Of a DNA stretch of 13,346 nucleotides, positions 1-7,479 are shown piece after piece. Each line of letters begins with the position of its first letter. Within the stretch, counting starts at the first letter, position 1. Made by a program: the position numbers and the translations under genes. The stretch is from Candidatus Parcubacteria bacterium (GTDB lineage: Bacteria > Patescibacteria > ABY1 > UBA1558 > GWA2-36-10): the NCBI GenBank assembly GCA_018669975.1, contig JABHSK010000006.1, forward strand, positions 1 to 13,346. The letters run 5' to 3'. The notes beneath the pieces were generated by a model, which was not told where the DNA came from, did no database searches, and was given only the letters and a program-made list of their open reading frames with translations.

Positions 1-147
1 AGCAGTTACGTCTGACCAACGTTGTGCATCTCTAGCTTCGCCAATACGTTTAGCTGGATCAACAGCTACAAAAGTAGCAGCAGCCAAGAGGGCTATAATT
101 GCAATTACAATTATTAACTCAATCAGAGTAAAACCTTTTTTATTCAT
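1..147 (-). CDS. Type IV pilin, probable major subunit (5' part only)
   Basis: The first 49 codons of a type IV pilin are present; the frame is open to the left edge, so the C-terminal part is missing. The protein starts MNKKGFTLIELIIVIAIIAL: a 5-residue leader ending KKG, a prepilin peptidase cleavage site between G5 and F6, the conserved Glu at mature position 5, and a hydrophobic assembly helix to about residue 30. It continues with DPAKRIGEARDAQRWSDV, a segment I know from pilins of CPR bacteria. After leader cleavage by PilD the subunit would be drawn from the membrane into the pilus shaft. It lies 81 bases downstream of pilM and, unlike the other genes, has its own promoter candidate (187-216), which fits the most abundant subunit. 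The short leader and lack of an extra module separate it from the four minor pilins upstream. That it is the major pilin is inference; that it is a type IV pilin is clear. Confidence 0.9.
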   Translation of the reverse strand, partial: MNKKGFTLIELIIVIAIIALLAAATFVAVDPAKRIGEARDAQRWSDVTA

Positions 148-186
148 AATATTATTATTATTCGAGAATTAAACTTTCTTTTAAAT

Positions 187-216
187 ATTATATCATTTTT
201 CTATAAAATACGCCAA
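187..216 (-). promoter_or_regulatory. Sigma70-type promoter for the pilin gene, extended -10
   Basis: On the minus strand, TTGGCG (216-211, 4 of 6 matches to TTGACA) is followed after 18 bases by a perfect TATAAT (192-187). A TG one base upstream (195-194) makes an extended -10 element. Transcription would start near position 180, leaving a leader of about 33 nt before the ATG at 147. This leader has no clear Shine-Dalgarno sequence. No hairpin with a T-run is visible between the pilM stop and this promoter, so read-through from upstream is also likely. AT-rich DNA gives chance -10 boxes, but the extended -10 plus a fair -35 in the only sizeable gap makes this a good candidate. Confidence 0.6.
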
Positions 217-228
217 CTATGCACAAAA

Positions 229-2013
229 TTATTTGTCCTGTAATACCATGTCCACCTCCAGGCTCATATTAGCCGAGTCATTAGTAATACTTTTACTAAC
301 CAAATCATAAGTAAAGATCAACTCAAAGTTATCCACAACATCATCAGCGTAAGCGCCATACATCCCAGCCAACATTAATGTTCTTATACTATTCTCTGGT
401 ACTGCTAAAAACTTAGAAGTTATCACTGCTGACAGTGAATCACCGGCTACATATTCCTCTTCGCTAGGCAATGAACTATCTTCTATTTGTTCAAACACAA
501 GTGGTATTATATAATATCCCTCTCTTATGTGTTCTGTATTTACTTTATCTGATATAACTACAGCCAATTCTCTCAACATAGTCTCAAAAGCAGTAGCATA
601 GTCCATATCAGACTCGGATTGAAAAACTACTTCCTCAATAACCTCAAAATGTTTTCCTAGAATGAAGTTTTCTTCTTCCTGCGGAACATCACCCACAATT
701 ATTTGCTTAGATAATTTTAGACCTGCTTCAATATCTACTGCTGGCAAATTATCACCTCCGAGTGGTTGACTTATCACTTTATTTTCAGACACATCTGTAG
801 TATTGTCTGATTGTATAAAAAATTTATAAACAAAGAATGTTCCTACCAAAAGTAGAACTATTAAAAACACCACAAACAGTTTGTTTTTATAAAAAGGTGG
901 TTCACCAGAATCATCAGCACCTGCCTTCTTTTTTTCTTTCTTAGGCTCTTTCTGTTTTTTCTCTTGCTTAGAAAGATTTGTATAAAAATTAATATCTGTT
1001 TTTTCATGGGCAAGCCTAGCTAATCCTAAAGCATTGATATATTTAGTTGATGTCATGTGCTCTGGTAACATTTCATTAGCCACAAAAGATTGTCCAATGT
1101 GCGCTTGCATATTAAGATTATCACCAAAATACTTATCTATGCCCTTCATCTGCGCCAAACCACCTATCAAAACTAGGTGCTCTATTCTCTCACCAAAATT
1201 CTCTTGATAATAATTTATAAATTTCTTCAATTCATCTACCAGTGGCTGCAACTGACCTTGAATAATCATCATAACTCCTCCATCTTCAGCTGCAGTCATG
1301 CCATATTTATGCTTGGCATCTTCAGCTGCGGAGTGGCTAATACTCATCTTTTTCACTAAAGAACTAGTAATATTATTACCAGCTATATTAATATTAACCG
1401 AACTCCTGATACCATTGGCATCAAAAATAGAAGCAATGGTAGTACGAGCCCCGATGTCCAGCATTAGGGTTGTTTGCTTTTTTAATTCATCAGATAAACC
1501 AGAAAAGGAACTAATCGATTCAGTGGTTATTCCCTCTATTTCTATATCTAAATCTTTACATACTCTAACAAAATCATTAACAATTTCTATTTCTGCTTCA
1601 GTATAAAAAACTTCTCTGTTGTCCCCCTGTACTGCCAACAGCTTCATGGCTGGCACTAAATTTTCCGGTGCCTCTGGCACAATTTCCTCTGCCTTATGCT
1701 CTGCTGCTTCATGAATCTCTTTTTCTTTAAGATTTTTAGGTAAAGTCAAAATCCTAGTAAAAACCTTGGACTCTGGGATAGATAAAAATACTTTTTTATC
1801 ACCTTTAATCGGTTTTGGTTGTGCATTCTTAAACAAACGCTGCAAGGCATCTTTAAGTTTTTCAGAATTAACTATCTTACCGTCTTCAACTATATCCGGT
1901 GATAAACGAAAACGTGAGTAAGTATCCACCACAAAACGTCCTTTCTTTTTATCAAGAATAACAGCTTCAATAGAAAAATCTGAGATATCAATACCAATTA
2001 CATTTTTTGCCAT
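229..2013 (-). CDS. pilM: PilM-like pilus assembly ATPase-fold protein with added membrane helix and outer domain
   Basis: Residues 1-337 form the cytoplasmic actin-like (ASKHA) protein PilM, which binds ATP and connects the PilB/PilC motor to the PilN/PilO membrane subcomplex. Visible motifs are a phosphate-1 loop (GIDISDFSIEAVIL, 7-20), a phosphate-2 loop (LDIGARTTIASI, 185-196) and an adenosine motif (LIGGLAQMKGI, 282-292). Ordinary PilM ends near residue 350; this protein has 594. After residue 339 come DINFYTNL, a lysine-rich stretch (350-363), a transmembrane helix (about 379-400) and about 195 acidic residues on the outer side. The layout of cytoplasmic segment, single helix and outer domain resembles PilN, whose N-terminal INLLP-type peptide docks on PilM, so a PilM-PilN-type fusion is plausible. 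However, the outer domain shows no coiled coil or PilN/PilO pattern that I recognise. The gene starts 26 bases after the cysteine-rich minor pilin gene, and the AT-only spacer has no Shine-Dalgarno. Confidence 0.88.
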   Translation of the reverse strand: MAKNVIGIDISDFSIEAVILDKKKGRFVVDTYSRFRLSPDIVEDGKIVNSEKLKDALQRLFKNAQPKPIKGDKKVFLSIPESKVFTRILTLPKNLKEKEIHEAAEHKAEEIVPEAPENLVPAMKLLAVQGDNREVFYTEAEIEIVNDFVRVCKDLDIEIEGITTESISSFSGLSDELKKQTTLMLDIGARTTIASIFDANGIRSSVNINIAGNNITSSLVKKMSISHSAAEDAKHKYGMTAAEDGGVMMIIQGQLQPLVDELKKFINYYQENFGERIEHLVLIGGLAQMKGIDKYFGDNLNMQAHIGQSFVANEMLPEHMTSTKYINALGLARLAHEKTDINFYTNLSKQEKKQKEPKKEKKKAGADDSGEPPFYKNKLFVVFLIVLLLVGTFFVYKFFIQSDNTTDVSENKVISQPLGGDNLPAVDIEAGLKLSKQIIVGDVPQEEENFILGKHFEVIEEVVFQSESDMDYATAFETMLRELAVVISDKVNTEHIREGYYIIPLVFEQIEDSSLPSEEEYVAGDSLSAVITSKFLAVPENSIRTLMLAGMYGAYADDVVDNFELIFTYDLVSKSITNDSANMSLEVDMVLQDK

Positions 2014-2039
2014 AAATTTAAATTATTATATTAAAAACA

Positions 2040-3038
2040 TTACCTACATTTACTTTTATATAACGCACAGTTCTCTAAACAATAACTTCTCCCTGTGTCA
2101 TTTACAGTGGCATATACACCCATAATCATGGTTTCACAATCATTAGTCCAATAGTCAAAATCACAGGTCTCAGATAAATTCAAAACTGATGTACAGCTAG
2201 CATTGCAAAAAGTACCGCTTTCTTTGGTACCATTACCGCAACCCTCAGTATATGTATCACCATCATCACAGGCCTCTGTCAGATTTATTACTGTCGAACA
2301 ATCAGCATTACAAAAAGTACCATTTTCTTGAGAACCATTACCACAAGTCTGTGTTTCGGTATCTGTATCACCATCATCACAAACCTCATCATCACCTATA
2401 ACTATCTCGGCAGTACAATCAGAATTACAATAGGTACCCGCTGTTTCCGTAACGCCAGTACCACAGCCTTCAGTGAAAGTATCATCATCATCACAAACCT
2501 CATCACCTTCTGTGACACCATCACCGCAAACACAGGCACCACAATCGGCCGAACAACTACCACAATCTTCACTACCACCACAATCACCATCACCGCAAGA
2601 AACAAGAGAGGCATAGGCATTCAAATCTGTCTTGTAGGTATAAATACTAATCGGCGTAGTCCCTACATCAACATGCATTATGACTTGATCTGCCCAGTAC
2701 CCTAAATCTGAAGTGCTACTAGCAGTCGAGGTGACTATCTTAATATTGTTACTAGTACTTGATATTTCGTAAGTACAACTAATATCTGTAGTAAACAAAT
2801 TATAATTACCAGACACTGAGGTACTGGAAGAAATTCTAGCTAAAGCATCATTAACACAAGCATCCATATCTCCGGCCACTAATTCTGCTTCCGTCACATG
2901 GTAGCTAGATGTATTTTCTGTTATATCAATCCAACTGACAACCAAGCTAGATACCAGGGTCAAAGCAGTTATCATAATTACCAAAATCAAAGCAATGGCT
3001 CCTTGGGAATAATTTTTCAATTTTAATATTTCCTTCAT
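2040..3038 (-). CDS. PilX/GspK-like minor pilin with cysteine-rich disulfide repeats
   Basis: This 332-residue protein has a short basic N-terminus, SQG at 11-13 and a single hydrophobic helix (about 14-35) without the Glu at +5. That is the pattern of the PilX/GspK minor pilin group, whose GspK member caps the pseudopilus tip. Residues 40-145 are a Ser/Thr-rich ectodomain. Residues 148-331 hold 24 of the protein's 26 cysteines. They open with CGDGDCGGSEDCGSC, a Cys/Gly/Asp pattern seen in many secreted proteins. Three tandem units of 34-40 residues follow (192-300), each with CG-G, G-T-[FY]-C-N-x-x-C and a CDDGDT-like segment. These resemble the DUF4215 / Myxococcus cysteine-rich repeat group. 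Disulfides outside the cell are expected. It is the fourth of four consecutive minor pilin genes, 9 bases after the previous one. The function of the Cys-rich module is unknown; tip adhesion is inference. Confidence 0.78.
   Translation of the reverse strand: MKEILKLKNYSQGAIALILVIMITALTLVSSLVVSWIDITENTSSYHVTEAELVAGDMDACVNDALARISSSTSVSGNYNLFTTDISCTYEISSTSNNIKIVTSTASSTSDLGYWADQVIMHVDVGTTPISIYTYKTDLNAYASLVSCGDGDCGGSEDCGSCSADCGACVCGDGVTEGDEVCDDDDTFTEGCGTGVTETAGTYCNSDCTAEIVIGDDEVCDDGDTDTETQTCGNGSQENGTFCNADCSTVINLTEACDDGDTYTEGCGNGTKESGTFCNASCTSVLNLSETCDFDYWTNDCETMIMGVYATVNDTGRSYCLENCALYKSKCR
2139..2465 (-). repeat. Three tandem cysteine-rich coding repeats
   Basis: Three in-frame units encode residues 192-231 (2465-2346, 120 bp), 232-266 (2345-2241, 105 bp) and 267-300 (2240-2139, 102 bp) of the PilX/GspK-like protein. 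On the plus strand, GCATTGCAAAAAGTACC at 2200 recurs as GCATTACAAAAAGTACC at 2305 and more loosely as GAATTACAATAGGTACC at 2422. The offsets of 105 and 117 bases are multiples of three. The units have diverged but kept their cysteines, so they are old coding duplications held by selection on the protein fold. Confidence 0.8.
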
Positions 3039-3047
3039 ATGTCTATA

Positions 3048-4352
3048 TTATAACCCCTGTGACTGTAAAGCCCAAATTTCCTCAACACTCAATGCTCTGT
3101 TATACAACCTTAAGTCATCAATTTGACCATCGAAACTTGAGCCTATACGAGGATAATTAGCTTGATTAGTATTCACTAAAATTGGTAATGAAGAAGCTGT
3201 TGTTGTACTAATTCCCCCTGTATCCTTTTCAAAAACATACAAAGCAGCACTATCATTATCTAAATCATATACAATTGTTAGATGATATACTGTAGAGTTA
3301 GCAATTAAGTCACTTACATCTATAATATTAGTGCAAGCCGTGGTATCACATATTTTAAAAATCACTCTCCCTGAACCTGATCCTGAATAATAATTGTAAA
3401 GTCTATAACCTTGAAAATAAGGATCTCCAACAGCTTTGTGTATTATATTATTATCTGTAGCCCCAACATAATCCATCTTTAACCAAGTAGTAATAGTAAA
3501 AGCATTAGTAAAATTAAAATCCTCTGGATTATCTATATTACAACGATCTGATGTTGCAACATCAAAGTCATAAGAACTACCACTACCATCTACCAAGCCA
3601 CTAACTGACTCGGGAACACCATCGTCGTCGCATGTGAGTGTATGATTATTAACACTATCAATAGCTTCCATAGTATCACCATCACTAAAAGTCCATTGGG
3701 AAACCATGCCACTTAACTGCTCGTTACGCAGAGTAACTGTTGAGGTGGCCGTAGAGGTAGCTGCTAAATCTAATTGTCCACCCGATAAAGTGTTAACTAC
3801 GACATTAGTAGTAACAGTAGAAAAGCTATTAGCAGTAGAGCTAGCCGTAGAGGTAGCAAATGATAAATTATCATTATAAATAACTACACTGGGCTCAGTT
3901 AAATAATAAGCATTACCAGCTGTATAAACTGAAGTGTCACAAGCCTGATACCAACCATTATAAGGTACATTTGGATAACAGGTTATTTTGACCTGACGAT
4001 TATCTAAACTGACCCTTACTCCCCCACCACCATCTACACAAGTACCTGGCAGATAAGTATCGTCTGAAAAATATAAAGCTAGGCTCTGTGGCGTATTAGC
4101 AAAATCGGAACACTCACCATCCACATCCTTGAGTAAACCGTCAGCATTTTTTATTAAATAATCTACACTACTTAAAGCTACACGACGATTACGAGACACG
4201 TCAGCATTTGAAGATACTTTAATAGCAGTACCACCTAAACTTAAATGAAAACTAATCAAAGCTGTAAACAATATAGCCACTATCGCCAAATAAAGCACAG
4301 CTTCAATCAGAGTAAAACCTTTATTATTAAATTTTAACTTTTTGTTAAACAT
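3048..4352 (-). CDS. PilW/GspJ-like minor pilin with C-terminal LamG domain
   Basis: This 434-residue prepilin has leader MFNKKLKFNNKG cut before F13, giving FTLIEAVLYLAIVAILF with Glu at +5. The helix and the following SRNRRVALSSVDYLIKNA region (53-70) match the PilW/GspJ type. Residues 75-160 form a cysteine-containing pilin head with C81, C105, C125 and C138. Residues 163-208 are a Ser/Thr/Ala-rich linker containing TSTASST and ATSTATST. Residues 215-434 are a LamG/concanavalin-like jelly roll ending in the typical GQIDDLRLYNRALSVEEI (409-426). LamG domains commonly bind carbohydrates or proteins, so a binding role at the pilus tip is likely, but the ligand is unknown. The gene begins 3 bases after the stop of the 1040-residue minor pilin and has a weak AGGT 5 bases before the ATG. 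Confidence 0.85.
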   Translation of the reverse strand: MFNKKLKFNNKGFTLIEAVLYLAIVAILFTALISFHLSLGGTAIKVSSNADVSRNRRVALSSVDYLIKNADGLLKDVDGECSDFANTPQSLALYFSDDTYLPGTCVDGGGGVRVSLDNRQVKITCYPNVPYNGWYQACDTSVYTAGNAYYLTEPSVVIYNDNLSFATSTASSTANSFSTVTTNVVVNTLSGGQLDLAATSTATSTVTLRNEQLSGMVSQWTFSDGDTMEAIDSVNNHTLTCDDDGVPESVSGLVDGSGSSYDFDVATSDRCNIDNPEDFNFTNAFTITTWLKMDYVGATDNNIIHKAVGDPYFQGYRLYNYYSGSGSGRVIFKICDTTACTNIIDVSDLIANSTVYHLTIVYDLDNDSAALYVFEKDTGGISTTTASSLPILVNTNQANYPRIGSSFDGQIDDLRLYNRALSVEEIWALQSQGL

Positions 4353-4355
4353 TAA

Positions 4356-7300
4356 TTACCTATAATCTAATTTAACTGAATATAAGGTTGCTGTGTTAGC
4401 TCCTGCACTACAATTTGTAAGGTAAGCCTTATATCTAAGATATCGCTTACCATCTAAAATAGCTGGTGTGGTGCTAGTATATATATTTGTACTAACATCA
4501 TCAAAAACTTGACTAGCGGCTCCAGACATAGCTGCATTATCTGCACTCTCCAGAGTAAGCTGCAAGCCACAACCACTAGGAATATTCTGATCAACTGTAA
4601 TGCTACGCAAATCCTTGTCTGAAGACCCAATGTCAAAAATAGAAGAATAAATAGAACCGGAATCAGCATAAACGCCAGACAATGACTCCGAACCAATACT
4701 GTAAAAAGTGGAAGTAGAATTCATATTGTTATAACCAGTGGTCATCCAATCAGTACTACGAGTAGTGCTAGATACCCTCATTTCATCTAACTCACCGGTA
4801 TAGAAATAATTAGTAGACGACCAATCTTTCCCGAATGTTACATCGTAAACCTCACCAATTGTAGATGTGCTAGTGTCTCTGGCATAACTATTGCCAGCCA
4901 GTGTATCAAAATACGCTTGATAACCCACATCTCTATCAATCGTGAGAGCTACATAGGTCCAAACATCATCCGTTATTCCAGTATCCCTAAGATAAAAACC
5001 TCCTAGATTATAGGTATTGTCATCTCCCATATGATACTGCAACTTATCTGTCGATTGAGCATGGTGCCTAATCACAAAACCATCTGCATCATCTACATCA
5101 CCATTACCAAAATACATCGGAGATGAATATTGAGCGCCAGAAGAAGATGGTTTCATCCAAAATTCGATTGTAAAATCACTAAACTGTGGTTCAGTGTCAA
5201 GATTATGTTCTATCGTTATATAATCATAACTACCGTCAAAAGACTGACTCCTGCCTATTTTACCCTCTGTCACTTCGGTGGGTGAATCTTCGGCATATTT
5301 AAACCCACCATTACTACTGTGTGCACTAGACCTTGTGCCAGCTTTTCCAGAATCGACCATGTGCTGTACTATTTTATAATCATTACTCCAAACATCTGAA
5401 ATATTTTCCTGAGTAGAACTTATAGATGAATTACCGTAAAACATATATATATCAGTGTCTGCGGCTAGCGTTGGAATTTTGACCCAGGCTGTAAATTTAC
5501 CAGTAGAAGAACTATAACCTTCTATTTCATGAGACAGTAAAGTTTCACCATCTGAATCTGAGGCAAAAATAATATCATAACCAAGATCACTTTGAACTTT
5601 ACCACCATGAGCAGCACTCTTCAGATAATCATCTGCTTCAGAAATAACTATTGGGAAATCACTGTGCGATGCTCCAGACACAGTACTATCTAACCCTAGG
5701 GTAATTGTTCTACTATAACTATAATTAAGACCTGAAGCCCTAGTCATGTCTCGACCAATATAATGTAAATTTACCCGATCATCATCCGTGGCAGCAGCAT
5801 TGTCTGGCCTATGATCATGCAAAAATAAACCACGAGTAGTGGTACTATATCTAATCTGGTCGTATGCTCTATAGTTGGATTTTCTATTCATGCTAGTATT
5901 ACTAAACTCACCATCAACTGGGGTCGCCATATCTGACAAATCCACTGAATACAAACCATTAGGGCTATAATAATATATAAAACCAGTTTCAGTATCAGGA
6001 TCATAGACCACCTCTGCGTAAAGTTGGGAAGTTGATAAATTATAAGAACCAATCTCAGTCAAAGAGGTGCCTTGATCTTCGACAATAATCATTTCTTGAG
6101 TTGACCCTTCAGTGCCAACTATAAATCTATTTTTTCCACTGTACTGCCCCAAATAAAAAGCATCCGTGAAATCGGGCGAATAGCTACTATCAACATAGGC
6201 ATTGGTAGAGGTGGAGCTAAAGAAATCTCCATCAAAACCAAATTTTCTAAACTCTCCAGCCCCGTCATCGCTAAAAATGTAAACATAGGGCTCAGCACCC
6301 GACTCATCTAAATAGGCGGCGTTTATCTGATAACTCCATTCTGAGTTGGTAGATGTTAATCCTTGACTATCATTGACCAATGTTAAAGTAGCGCCCCCAT
6401 CACTAATATCAAAAACATGTCCAAAACCATAACTATCAAATACATAAAGTTTAGTTCCAGCCTCGTTAACCAACAGGACATTAGCGTAACGACTGTCATT
6501 TGCGGGCACTGTACCAATATGACAATTGGCTGAAGTAACAGCGGCCAAGGTTTGTAAGTTGGCTATACAAACCATATCCCAATCATATGTTGGTCCATTT
6601 CTAAAATCTCTAGTACCCAAATAAGCATAATCACCACTAGGATGTAAGGCTAAATTCAGGGTGTGCCAAGGCACTGTTATTTTCCATTCTGGAGACATAA
6701 TACCTGCCTGCACCCTAGAAATATCATATTTTACAAAATCATAATTTGAAGTTCCAGTTAAATATAAACTATCACCCTCTGGTCCTAACTGATAACCATA
6801 AAAATCTTCCCAGGCTTTATATTTAGCTGTAGCATCTGGTGTTAAATCAGACCAACCACCCCAACTAAAAGATGTGCCTCCAGCTACTTTGGAAAGTGAA
6901 ATTTCTCCTGCAGTAGAAGTACTGATAGTGCTAAATGATGAGGAGGCCATGGTGATGTTAGACCAAAATTCACTATCACCCACTCCTGACCAGTCTGTTT
7001 GCGTCCAAGTTTTATGATTCCAATCTGTTAGATAGGTATTAAGAGTATAATCATCCATACCAGTACCTGATATAGTCACCGTCACTTTTTTAGTATAGGG
7101 ATCATCAGTACCACCAGCATCAACTATGTTCCAATTACTGTCCCGCTGGGCATTGGCAATCGTTATTACTCTAGTAAAATCATTCAGAGTATCCGATGCA
7201 CCACTAAAAGCCCAGGCGCTATTACTATCTTTGGTCAATCCATTAGCTCCAACTGCATCAACAATGGTCTGCCAACCACTTTCCTTAATACTTTTAACAG

Positions 7301-7478
7301 CCTCCAAACCCTCCTGGGCATAATCAGAAGCAACCTGCTTGTCACCAGTACCATAATAATTACTATAAGAATTAGTAACAATATGAAATACTCCGGCTGC
7401 TAACATAGCAAAAACTGCCACAGCCACAATGACTTCGACTAAAGAAAAAGCTTGATTGTTAATTCTTATATTTAACAT
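4356..7478 (-). CDS. Giant PilV/GspI-like minor pilin: probable propeller, DUF2341 and LamG
   Basis: This 1040-residue protein is about five times the usual PilV length. It begins MLNIRINNQA before FSLVEVIVAVAVF: Glu at +5 is kept, but the residue before the cleavage site is Ala, not Gly. DYAQEGLEAVKSIKESGW (52-69) is typical of the PilV/GspI group. After a Ser/Thr linker (178-190), residues about 215-575 contain repeated strand-like segments such as YAYLGT, KLYVFD, PYVYIFSDD, RFIVGT and GLYSVDLSDMATP; they look like a beta-propeller, though no named family is certain. Residues 586-690 match DUF2341 (SDFPIVI, ASDSDGETLLSHEIEGY, TAWVKIPTL, IYMFYGN). Residues 740-905 are a LamG domain (FDGSYDYITIEHN, FTIEFWMKP, GELDEMRVSSTTRS). 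Residues 935-1040 form a last beta-sandwich with C970 and C1023. Its neighbours sit 1 base upstream and 3 bases downstream. An adhesive tip role is inferred. Confidence 0.85.
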   Translation of the reverse strand: MLNIRINNQAFSLVEVIVAVAVFAMLAAGVFHIVTNSYSNYYGTGDKQVASDYAQEGLEAVKSIKESGWQTIVDAVGANGLTKDSNSAWAFSGASDTLNDFTRVITIANAQRDSNWNIVDAGGTDDPYTKKVTVTISGTGMDDYTLNTYLTDWNHKTWTQTDWSGVGDSEFWSNITMASSSFSTISTSTAGEISLSKVAGGTSFSWGGWSDLTPDATAKYKAWEDFYGYQLGPEGDSLYLTGTSNYDFVKYDISRVQAGIMSPEWKITVPWHTLNLALHPSGDYAYLGTRDFRNGPTYDWDMVCIANLQTLAAVTSANCHIGTVPANDSRYANVLLVNEAGTKLYVFDSYGFGHVFDISDGGATLTLVNDSQGLTSTNSEWSYQINAAYLDESGAEPYVYIFSDDGAGEFRKFGFDGDFFSSTSTNAYVDSSYSPDFTDAFYLGQYSGKNRFIVGTEGSTQEMIIVEDQGTSLTEIGSYNLSTSQLYAEVVYDPDTETGFIYYYSPNGLYSVDLSDMATPVDGEFSNTSMNRKSNYRAYDQIRYSTTTRGLFLHDHRPDNAAATDDDRVNLHYIGRDMTRASGLNYSYSRTITLGLDSTVSGASHSDFPIVISEADDYLKSAAHGGKVQSDLGYDIIFASDSDGETLLSHEIEGYSSSTGKFTAWVKIPTLAADTDIYMFYGNSSISSTQENISDVWSNDYKIVQHMVDSGKAGTRSSAHSSNGGFKYAEDSPTEVTEGKIGRSQSFDGSYDYITIEHNLDTEPQFSDFTIEFWMKPSSSGAQYSSPMYFGNGDVDDADGFVIRHHAQSTDKLQYHMGDDNTYNLGGFYLRDTGITDDVWTYVALTIDRDVGYQAYFDTLAGNSYARDTSTSTIGEVYDVTFGKDWSSTNYFYTGELDEMRVSSTTRSTDWMTTGYNNMNSTSTFYSIGSESLSGVYADSGSIYSSIFDIGSSDKDLRSITVDQNIPSGCGLQLTLESADNAAMSGAASQVFDDVSTNIYTSTTPAILDGKRYLRYKAYLTNCSAGANTATLYSVKLDYR

Positions 7479-7479
7479 A

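Noticed and set aside
1298..1606. Plus-strand open frame of 102 codons opposite pilM
   Set aside because: It lies antisense to the conserved PilM core and shows no recognisable protein features.
2025..2030. TATAAT just upstream of pilM on the minus strand
   Set aside because: No -35 box lies at 16-18 bases, no TG extension is present, and the spacer is entirely AT-rich, so a chance match is likely.
2139..2520. Regular repeats that could suggest a CRISPR array
   Set aside because: Units are imperfect, in frame, 102-120 bp long and encode conserved cysteines; there are no identical short repeats with unique spacers.
2328..2705. Plus-strand open frame of 125 codons rich in Thr and Ile
   Set aside because: It is the antisense shadow of the cysteine-rich repeat region; the low-complexity Thr/Ile content mirrors Asp/Gly/Cys codons of the real gene.
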